A stretch of DNA of 6,012 nucleotides, from positions 1 to 6,012 of the forward strand of contig JAEZRD010000079.1 of assembly GCA_023440975.1 (NCBI GenBank). The letters run 5' to 3'. Under the pieces are notes generated by a model, which was not told the origin of the DNA, searched no databases, and was given only the letters and a program-made list of their open reading frames with translations. Of this stretch, positions 1 to 4,717 are shown in pieces; the first letter of the stretch is position 1; every line of letters starts with the position of its first letter. Position numbers and translations under genes: made by a program. The DNA comes from Methanobacteriota archaeon. GTDB taxonomy: Archaea; Methanobacteriota; Methanobacteria; Methanobacteriales; Methanobacteriaceae.

Positions 1-7
1 ATATAAT

Positions 8-35
8 ATAACTATAGTTATATAACAATTGTTAT
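8..35 (+). promoter_or_regulatory. Tandem palindromic operator pair and probable cysK promoter
   Basis: Two perfect 14-base palindromes abut: ATAACTATAGTTAT at 8-21 (its symmetry extends to 6-23) and ATAACAATTGTTAT at 22-35. Both fit ATAAC-N4-GTTAT, and a third copy lies before cysE at 1243-1256. Their junction creates TTATATAA at 19-26, a plausible archaeal TATA box, which would put transcription start near 47 and give a leader of about 100 bases. A second candidate box is ATTATATAA near 77-85. Protein bound to either palindrome would cover the first box, so repression is the simplest reading. The symmetry and copies are seen directly; operator function is inferred. The window starts just upstream, so further sites could be missed. 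Confidence 0.6.
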
Positions 36-63
36 TTTTTATTAGTCAAAAAATTAAACTAAT

Positions 64-134
64 AAAAAAATTAAAATTATATAACAATACAAAACAATTA
101 AAAAAAATTAAAATTAAACTTAACAAATAATTAA
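64..134 (+). repeat. Imperfect A-rich tandem repeat, about 37 bases per unit, in the cysK leader
   Basis: The 16-base run of seven A, TT, four A, TTA occurs exactly at 64-79 and 101-116, an offset of 37. After each copy comes a TAACAA element (82-87 and 121-126) and then AATTA. The stretch is nearly free of G on the plus strand. ATAACAAT at 81-88 is a half-site of the palindrome at 22-35. It may be an unstructured A-rich leader, a decayed regulatory duplication, or just low-complexity DNA. Confidence 0.4.
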
Positions 135-148
135 AGGAGATAACAAAA

Positions 149-1150
149 ATGTCAGAAGAAGATATAATAAACATACCAAAATTAACAAGAGGAGTAGCAA
201 ATGATATTACAGAAACAATAGGAAATACTCCATTAGTAAGATTAAATAAATTAACAGAAGGATTAGACGCAGAAGTACTAGTAAAATTAGAATCATTCAA
301 CCCAATTAGCAGTGTAAAAGATAGAGTTGGAGTGGCTTTAATAAAATATGGTGAACAATCCGGACAAATAAAACCAGATTCAGTTATTATTGAACCAACT
401 AGTGGAAACACAGGCATTGCACTTGGTTTTGTTTCAGCTGCAAAAAATTACAGATTAATTTTAACTATGCCTGAAACAATGTCTATAGAACGAAGAAAAT
501 TACTAGCTTTATTCGGTGCAGAAATCGTATTAACACCAGGTTCTGAAGGAATGGGTGGAGCAGTTGCTAAAGCAGAAGAATTAGCCAAGGAAATCCCAAA
601 TTCCGTAATCCCTCAACAATTTAATAATGAATACAATCCAAAAATTCATAGTGAAACAACAGCACAAGAATTAATTAGAGACACAAATAATGGGGTTGAT
701 ATTGTGGTTTCAGCTGCAGGAACAGCAGGAACTATTATAGGTATTTCTAAAGTTCTAAAGAAAGAAAAACCAGGATTTAAAGCTGTTGTTGTAGAACCAG
801 AATCAAGTCAAACTTTAGCTAAAGGTGAAAAAGGACCACATAAAATCCAAGGTATTGGACCAGGTTTTGTTCCAGGAGTGTATGATTCAGAATTTATTGA
901 TGAAATTGTACCTGTTAAAGATGAAGATGCAGGTAAATACTACTTAAAATTAGCTAGCGAAGAAGGTATCCTTGCAGGAATATCCTCAGGTGCTGCAACA
1001 TATGCCGCAATTCAAGAAGCTAAAAAACCAGAAAATAAAGGAAAAACCATAGTGGCTATTTTAGCAGATACTGGTGAAAGATACTTATCAGTGGATTGGT
1101 TATTCCAAGATATTTATAAAAAATACCCCGAAGTTTTTCCAGATGAATAA
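149..1150 (+). CDS. cysK: Cysteine synthase (O-acetylserine sulfhydrylase, CysK type)
   Basis: This cytoplasmic PLP enzyme converts O-acetyl-L-serine and sulfide to L-cysteine and acetate, the last step of the bacterial-type cysteine pathway. It is a 333-residue fold-type II PLP protein, slightly longer than the usual 305-315. ITETIGNTPLVRL (20-32) is the family N-terminal motif. SVKDR (55-59) carries the Schiff-base lysine Lys57. TSGNT (84-88) is the substrate-binding loop. GTAGT (191-195) is the PLP-phosphate loop, normally GTGGT, so Gly to Ala at 193 is a mild departure. HKIQGIGPGFVP (231-242) and GISSGAA (277-283) complete the active site. About 18 residues precede the conserved start, but no internal ATG offers an alternative, and AAAGGAGA at 133-140 sits 8-9 bases before this ATG. 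A T-tract follows the gene, so it is probably transcribed alone, with cysE under a similar operator downstream. CysM and cystathionine beta-synthase are less likely because the core and C-terminus (ADTGERYLSVDWLF) read as CysK. Confidence 0.95.
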   Translation: MSEEDIINIPKLTRGVANDITETIGNTPLVRLNKLTEGLDAEVLVKLESFNPISSVKDRVGVALIKYGEQSGQIKPDSVIIEPTSGNTGIALGFVSAAKNYRLILTMPETMSIERRKLLALFGAEIVLTPGSEGMGGAVAKAEELAKEIPNSVIPQQFNNEYNPKIHSETTAQELIRDTNNGVDIVVSAAGTAGTIIGISKVLKKEKPGFKAVVVEPESSQTLAKGEKGPHKIQGIGPGFVPGVYDSEFIDEIVPVKDEDAGKYYLKLASEEGILAGISSGAATYAAIQEAKKPENKGKTIVAILADTGERYLSVDWLFQDIYKKYPEVFPDE

Positions 1151-1169
1151 TTTAAATTTATTTATTTAA

Positions 1170-1186
1170 TTTTTTTCTTTTTTTTT
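1170..1186 (+). terminator. T-tract terminator after cysK
   Basis: Seventeen bases on the plus strand are all T except a C at 1177, starting 20 bases after the cysK stop. There is no GC-rich hairpin. Archaeal RNA polymerase terminates at oligo-T tracts without one, so this probably ends the cysK transcript before the cysE promoter. Confidence 0.6.
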
Positions 1187-1242
1187 AACTTAAATTAAAA
1201 TTTTCAATGTATTTTCTAATTTTCAACTAAAACTTAAAGTTA

Positions 1243-1262
1243 ATAACAATAGTTATTTATAT
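1243..1262 (+). promoter_or_regulatory. cysE promoter with overlapping palindromic operator
   Basis: ATAACAATAGTTAT at 1243-1256 matches the first cysK palindrome in 13 of 14 positions and the second also in 13 of 14. It runs into the TATA box TATTTATAT at 1254-1262, which it overlaps by three bases. The same nine-base box lies before tRNA-Cys (2730-2738) and before the acyl-CoA synthetase gene (4544-4552). Usual archaeal spacing puts transcription start near 1284, about 35 bases before the cysE ATG. Occupancy of the palindrome should block TBP binding, so repression is inferred. Confidence 0.65.
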
Positions 1263-1318
1263 GAAAAATATTACAATGTTATATATTAATATATTCTAAA
1301 TAAATTTGGTGAACACTA

Positions 1319-2245
1319 ATGTTTGATGAACTAAAAGAAGATATGAAAGCAGCTAAACAACGTGACCCTGCTGCAAGAAATAATGTAGAAATATTTTTCT
1401 CATATCCTGGAATTCATGCCATGTGGTGGTATAGACTTGCTAATTGGTGGTGGAGAAATAATCATTACCAACTTGGAAGATTCACATCAAATTTAGGTAG
1501 ATTTTTCACAGGAATTGAAATTCACCCTGGAGCAAAAATTGGAAAACGATTCTTTATAGATCATGGAATGGGAGTTGTAATTGGAGAAACTACAATCATT
1601 GGAAACGATGTATTACTTTATCAAGGAGTAGTTTTAGGTGGGACTAGTTTATCTAAAGGTAAAAGACACCCAACTATAGAAGATGAAGTAGTAGTTGGCT
1701 CTGGAGCTAAAGTAATGGGTGATATTACTATAGGTAAAGGAGCAAAAATAGGTGCAGGATCTGTAGTGCTTAAAGATGTACCTGCAGGTGCAACTTGTGT
1801 AGGCATACCTGGACGTATAGTAAAACAAAAAAGAGAACCTGCTTTATTATTAGAACATAGTAAATTACCTGACCCTGTTGCAGAGGTTATTGATTTGTTA
1901 CTTAAGCGTCAAAATGAAATTGAAGAGCAAATTGAAGAATTAGATCGTAAACAAAATTTACCTATTAATACTTTAGACACAGAACCAAATTTAGAAAATG
2001 TATTTCATGTAGAATGTGATGAAATAGATGCAAATCATGTAATAGTTAAAGATAGAAGTCAAGATTCAAAAGGAGTTTATGGAAAAATTTTCGGAGAACA
2101 AACTTCAAATGTTTTAAACATTGAAGATGAGAATTATGAAACTGTTGCAGATTTAATGGATTCATTATCTATTCGTCAAGATAAATTAGAAGAAGAAATT
2201 AAAGATTTAAAAGAAAGATTAGAAGCATCAAGATATCAATTATAA
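1319..2245 (+). CDS. cysE: Serine O-acetyltransferase with an unusual coiled-coil C-terminal extension
   Basis: The enzyme makes O-acetylserine from serine and acetyl-CoA, committing serine to cysteine synthesis and feeding CysK. Residues 1-65 form the short N-terminal helical region of Gram-positive-type enzymes (RDPAARNNVEIFFSYPGIHA). Residues about 66-170 are the left-handed beta-helix of hexapeptide repeats: IEIHPGAKIG (66-75), DHGMGVVIGE (81-90), GKRHPTI (114-120) and IGAGSVVLKDVP (144-155). Asp81-His82 corresponds to the catalytic Asp-His pair of E. coli CysE, and His117 to its second active-site histidine. The usual short enzyme ends near residue 215; this one has 308. The tail holds two related charged, probably coiled-coil segments, 187-209 and 276-298. 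It ends in RYQL rather than the C-terminal Ile that docks into CysK in bacterial cysteine synthase complexes. GGTGA at 1308-1312 lies 6 bases before the ATG. The regulator gene follows 31 bases after the stop, probably in the same transcript. Confidence 0.93.
   Translation: MFDELKEDMKAAKQRDPAARNNVEIFFSYPGIHAMWWYRLANWWWRNNHYQLGRFTSNLGRFFTGIEIHPGAKIGKRFFIDHGMGVVIGETTIIGNDVLLYQGVVLGGTSLSKGKRHPTIEDEVVVGSGAKVMGDITIGKGAKIGAGSVVLKDVPAGATCVGIPGRIVKQKREPALLLEHSKLPDPVAEVIDLLLKRQNEIEEQIEELDRKQNLPINTLDTEPNLENVFHVECDEIDANHVIVKDRSQDSKGVYGKIFGEQTSNVLNIEDENYETVADLMDSLSIRQDKLEEEIKDLKERLEASRYQL
1877..2212 (+). repeat. Duplicated coiled-coil segment within the CysE tail
   Basis: Residues 187-209 (bases 1877-1945) and 276-298 (bases 2144-2212) align without gaps over 23 residues, with 10 identities and many conservative changes. 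The shared pattern is VA-x3-D-x-L-x2-RQ-x3-EE-x-I-x2-L. The first copy sits where short CysE proteins usually have a PDPVAE...L..R..ELE tail; the second is extra. About 66 residues of unrecognised sequence separate them. Confidence 0.6.
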
Positions 2246-2276
2246 ATAATTATAAATAAATGGGAGAGATTTAAAA

Positions 2277-2657
2277 ATGAAACCACCTTGTGAAATGGTA
2301 GTATGGTATGTAATACCTGCAATTAGATCTGAGTTAGCTAAAGATTTATTAGATTTAGGTATGAAGCAAAAAAAGATATCAGAACTCATGGACATTACTC
2401 AACCTGCAGTATCTCAATATATAACTGATAAAAGAGGTAGTGGTATAAAATTCAATGATGATGTTCGCCAAATGATTAAAGATTTTGCTCAGGATTTATA
2501 TGATGAATCCGCAACTAAAATGGATATTATACCTAGAACATGTAAAATATGTAAGAGAATTAAAGCAGAAGACATCTTATGTCAAATTCATAAAGAAAAA
2601 GGGGATGTATCATGGGATTGTCAAGCTTGTTTAGGTTCTGAATCAAATTTATGTTAA
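2277..2657 (+). CDS. HTH transcriptional regulator with cysteine-rich C-terminus (COG2522-like)
   Basis: This is probably a cytoplasmic DNA-binding protein of 126 residues. The N-terminus (MKPPCEMVVWYVIPAIRSELAKDLLDLG) and the helix-turn-helix around 30-52 (KKISELMDITQPAVSQYIT) match my memory of archaeal predicted regulators of the COG2522/XRE type, whose DNA-binding part resembles that of ThiN-linked regulators. The C-terminus has CKIC (89-92), Cys102, His105, CQAC (115-118) and a final Cys126: two CxxC pairs plus further thiols, suited to binding zinc or an Fe-S cluster, or to redox sensing. GGGAGAG at 2262-2268 lies 8 bases before the ATG. The gene follows cysE by 31 bases with no promoter visible between, so co-transcription is likely. 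That position makes it the leading candidate to bind the ATAAC-N4-GTTAT palindromes before cysK and cysE and so regulate itself. Family and HTH are fairly sure; ligand, target and sign of regulation are inferred. Confidence 0.8.
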   Translation: MKPPCEMVVWYVIPAIRSELAKDLLDLGMKQKKISELMDITQPAVSQYITDKRGSGIKFNDDVRQMIKDFAQDLYDESATKMDIIPRTCKICKRIKAEDILCQIHKEKGDVSWDCQACLGSESNLC

Positions 2658-2694
2658 TCAGAACTTGAATTTTTACATATTTTTAATGAATTAA

Positions 2695-2701
2695 TTTTTT
2701 T
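2695..2701 (+). terminator. Probable T-tract terminator of the cysE-regulator unit
   Basis: A run of seven T lies 37 bases after the regulator stop, preceded by shorter T runs at 2670-2674 and 2680-2684, and followed within 30 bases by the tRNA promoter. This is a typical hairpin-free archaeal arrangement, but the tract is short, so some read-through into the tRNA is possible. Confidence 0.4.
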
Positions 2702-2729
2702 CTACATAAATTAAATAATATACAAAAAC

Positions 2730-2738
2730 TATTTATAT
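2730..2738 (+). promoter_or_regulatory. TATA box of the tRNA-Cys gene
   Basis: TATTTATAT is identical to the boxes before cysE and the acyl-CoA synthetase gene, with purine-rich AAAAAC just upstream as a possible BRE. Start of transcription is expected near 2760, about 35 bases before the mature tRNA. A short inverted repeat, AGATA-G-TATCT, covers 2756-2766 at the expected start; its meaning is unclear. No ATAAC-N4-GTTAT palindrome is present here. Confidence 0.6.
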
Positions 2739-2794
2739 TATGATTATCAGAATATAGATAGTATCTTATTTTATATGATATTTCAATTTTTAAT

Positions 2795-2866
2795 GGCAAG
2801 ATGACCGAGAGGCTTAGGTGCGTGGCTGCAGACCATGATACGGGGGTTCAAATCCCTCTCTTGCCT
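2795..2866 (+). tRNA. tRNA-Cys (anticodon GCA)
   Basis: A full 72-base cloverleaf can be folded by eye. The acceptor stem GGCAAGA (2795-2801) pairs perfectly with TCTTGCC (2859-2865). The D stem is ACC (2804-2806) with GGT (2817-2819). The anticodon stem CGTGG (2821-2825) pairs with CCATG (2833-2837) around the loop CTGCAGA, giving anticodon GCA at 2828-2830. The variable loop is four bases. The T stem GGGGG (2842-2846) pairs with CCCTC (2854-2858), with one G-T pair, around TTCAAAT. The discriminator at 2866 is T (U73), a known identity element for cysteinyl-tRNA synthetase that agrees with the anticodon. CCA is not encoded, as in many archaea, and there is no intron. The gene for its cognate synthetase starts 99 bases downstream. 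Confidence 0.96.
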
Positions 2867-2965
2867 TTTATTATTAAAATAAATATTTTTGAACTAATTT
2901 TAATTTATTTAACTTAAAATAATTGTTTAATTAATAATTTAATTAAAAAAGGAGATTAATAAAAA

Positions 2966-4372
2966 ATGAAAGTATACAGTACAATGTCAAGAGAAAAAGA
3001 AGACTTAAAAACAATTAATCCTGGACGAGTCAAACTTTTTGTCTGTGGACCCACTGTATATGATGATGCTCATATTGGCCATGGAAGAACTTACATCTCT
3101 TTTGATACTATAAAAAGATATTTAGAATATAAAGGGTATTCTGTATTTTATATAGAAAATATCACTGATATTGATGATAAAATTATTAATCGTTCTAAAG
3201 AATCTGGAGTAGAATCCTCTATTTTAGCTAAAAAATATGAAAAACGTTTTATAGAAGACATGGAATCTCTTAATGTTCATAAAGTTAATTTATTTGCCCA
3301 TGCTACTGATCATATAGCTGAAATTATTAATCAAATATCTCGCCTTATAGATAAAGGTTTTGCATATATTACTGATGATGGTGTTTATTATAATATAAAC
3401 AAATTTGATGATTTTGGTAAATTATCTAATCGTAATGTGGATGAACTTGAATCTCATAGAGATATAGCTGATTCTGATAAACATAATCCTAATGATTTTG
3501 TATTATGGAAAAATCGGGAAGCAGCTGAATTTGATGGAGAACCAAAATGGGATTCTCCATGGGGTAAAGGAAGACCTGGTTGGCATATTGAAGATACTGC
3601 AATAACCGAATATTATTTTGGCCCACAATATGATATTCATGGAGGAGGATTAGATTTAATATTTCCTCATCATGAAGCAGAAATTGCTCAAATTGAAGCT
3701 GTAAGTGGTAAAAAGCCATTAGTACGTTATTGGATGCATACAGGATTTTTAAATGTGTCTGGAGAAAAAATGAGTAAATCTCTAGGAAATTTTATAACTA
3801 TTCGGGAATTACTTCAAGATTGGGATGCAAATGTATTTAGATTTTTTGTTCTTTCTACACATTATAGAAGTCCAATAGATTTTAGTAAAGATTCTTTACA
3901 TCAAGCAGAAAAGAGTTTAAATAAAATAAATAACTTTGTTGATAATTTAAACAATATTCTTGAAGAAGAATTTAATGATTCTGATGAATTAATTGATAAA
4001 GTTAATAGTAGTAATGAAGAAGATGCTATTTCTTATGAGATTATGAATAAGTTCTTTGAAGCTATGGATGATGATTTTAATACTCCTAAAGCTATAAGTG
4101 CTATCTTTGAATTTATTAATGAATCTAAAAATATTGAATCTTATGATATTGCTAATCTTTTAGCTATAAAAAAATGGTTTAATGGAATAAGTTTTATATT
4201 TGGAATTGATTTTAATCAAAAACAATCTTCATTAGAAGATAATAATGATGAAAATTGGGTTGAGTTAATTTTAAGTATTCGTGAAAAATTACGTCAAAAT
4301 AAACAATATGATTTATCTGATGAGATTCGTGATGAGTTAAATAAACGCGGTATTGAAGTTAGTGATAGTTAA
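2966..4372 (+). CDS. cysS: Cysteinyl-tRNA synthetase (class I)
   Basis: The enzyme charges tRNA-Cys with cysteine using ATP in the cytoplasm. The 468 residues are near the usual 460-480. FVCGPTVYDDAHIGHGR (25-41) holds the zinc ligand Cys27 and the HIGH motif (36-39). GWHIEDTAI (205-213) and DIHGGGLDLIFPHHEAEIAQ (223-242) form the middle of the catalytic domain. KMSKS is at 268-272. Residues about 315-468 make the helical anticodon-binding region. By alignment with E. coli CysRS, the zinc ligands should be Cys27, residue 210, His235 and Glu239; residue 210 is Asp instead of Cys. The protein stops at RGIEVSDS, a few residues short of the Gly-Thr-x-Trp tail common in bacterial enzymes. GGAG at 2951-2954 lies 11 bases before the ATG. 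No strong TATA box is visible between the tRNA and this gene, so the tRNA promoter may serve both. An active CysRS fits with the cysteine-making genes beside it. Confidence 0.96.
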   Translation: MKVYSTMSREKEDLKTINPGRVKLFVCGPTVYDDAHIGHGRTYISFDTIKRYLEYKGYSVFYIENITDIDDKIINRSKESGVESSILAKKYEKRFIEDMESLNVHKVNLFAHATDHIAEIINQISRLIDKGFAYITDDGVYYNINKFDDFGKLSNRNVDELESHRDIADSDKHNPNDFVLWKNREAAEFDGEPKWDSPWGKGRPGWHIEDTAITEYYFGPQYDIHGGGLDLIFPHHEAEIAQIEAVSGKKPLVRYWMHTGFLNVSGEKMSKSLGNFITIRELLQDWDANVFRFFVLSTHYRSPIDFSKDSLHQAEKSLNKINNFVDNLNNILEEEFNDSDELIDKVNSSNEEDAISYEIMNKFFEAMDDDFNTPKAISAIFEFINESKNIESYDIANLLAIKKWFNGISFIFGIDFNQKQSSLEDNNDENWVELILSIREKLRQNKQYDLSDEIRDELNKRGIEVSDS

Positions 4373-4387
4373 TATTTTTCATTTTTT

Positions 4388-4514
4388 TTAAATTTTATTT
4401 TTGTTAATATTTCTTAAATTTTATTTTTGTTATTATTTATTTTGTTTTTTTAGATTTATTCTATTTTTTTTGTTTCATTTTTGTTAAATATCCAAGAATT
4501 TTTGATTTTTGTTA
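4388..4514 (+). repeat. Repeated ATTTTTGTTA terminator-like elements after cysS
   Basis: An exact 19-base direct repeat (TTAAATTTTATTTTTGTTA) occurs at 4388-4406 and 4414-4432. Its core ATTTTTGTTA returns at 4477-4486 and 4505-4514, so core starts are 26, 54 and 28 bases apart, roughly multiples of 27. Looser T-G-T variants lie between. The elements are probably redundant T-tract terminators for cysS; slippage could have produced the tandem pair. Confidence 0.5.
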
Positions 4515-4543
4515 GATATTATACTTTTTTTCTTAAATAAAAA

Positions 4544-4552
4544 TATTTATAT
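4544..4552 (+). promoter_or_regulatory. TATA box of the acyl-CoA synthetase gene
   Basis: TATTTATAT preceded by AAATAAAAA (possible purine-rich BRE) matches the cysE and tRNA boxes exactly. Start of transcription is expected near 4574, which leaves an unusually long leader of about 145 bases before the ATG at 4718. The gene thus seems to be separate from the cysteine genes, and no ATAAC-N4-GTTAT palindrome lies nearby. Confidence 0.55.
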
Positions 4553-4717
4553 ATTATAATAAATTAATTTATTATTAGTAATTTATAATTATTTATCATT
4601 ACAAATAAAAAAAATTATACAAAAAATTAATAAAATTAACATTTTGCTTCAATTGATTATTTTTGAAGTGTAATTTTTCAAATTTTTAAACAAAATAGAT
4701 TTATAGGGAGTTAACTT

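Larger units (their letters stand above)
4373..4717 (+). other. T-rich intergenic region: terminator tracts, promoter and long leader
   Basis: This 345-base stretch contains no convincing gene on either strand. Its first half (4374-4535) is strongly T-rich on the plus strand with many oligo-T tracts, as expected of a multi-site archaeal terminator for cysS. Its second half holds the TATA box at 4544-4552 and an A+T-rich leader of roughly 145 bases before the next ATG. That leader contains two overlapping, mutually exclusive short inverted repeats at 4647-4682. Confidence 0.7.

Noticed and set aside
46..417. Minus-strand open frame of 123 codons over the start of cysK
   Set aside because: It lies antisense to clear cysK sequence and the A-rich leader, its product is a hydrophobic F/I/L/N-rich string typical of reversed A-rich DNA, and it has no recognisable motif.
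1281..1294. Perfect 14-base palindrome ATATATTAATATAT near the expected cysE transcription start
   Set aside because: It is made only of A and T in very A+T-rich DNA, where such symmetry arises easily, and it has no relation to the ATAAC-N4-GTTAT sites.
1621..1806. Minus-strand open frame within cysE
   Set aside because: It is the complement of the hexapeptide-repeat region; its Pro/Thr/Ser-rich product reflects reversed Gly/Val codons.
2919..2935. Possible degenerate operator before cysS (AATTGTTTAAT)
   Set aside because: It shares AATTGTT with the cysK site but lacks the ATAAC left half and any symmetry, so it is not counted as a fourth site.
2867..2965. Separate cysS promoter
   Set aside because: Weak AT-rich boxes exist near 2878-2887 and 2901-2910, but none matches TATTTATAT as at the other promoters; a separate promoter cannot be excluded or supported.
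3489..3719. Minus-strand open frame within cysS
   Set aside because: It is fully antisense to conserved CysRS motifs, with no motif of its own.
4388..4514. CRISPR-like array from the spaced repeats after cysS
   Set aside because: The shared core is only ten bases, the intervals are T-rich and not unique spacers, and no cas gene is present; terminator tracts explain it better.
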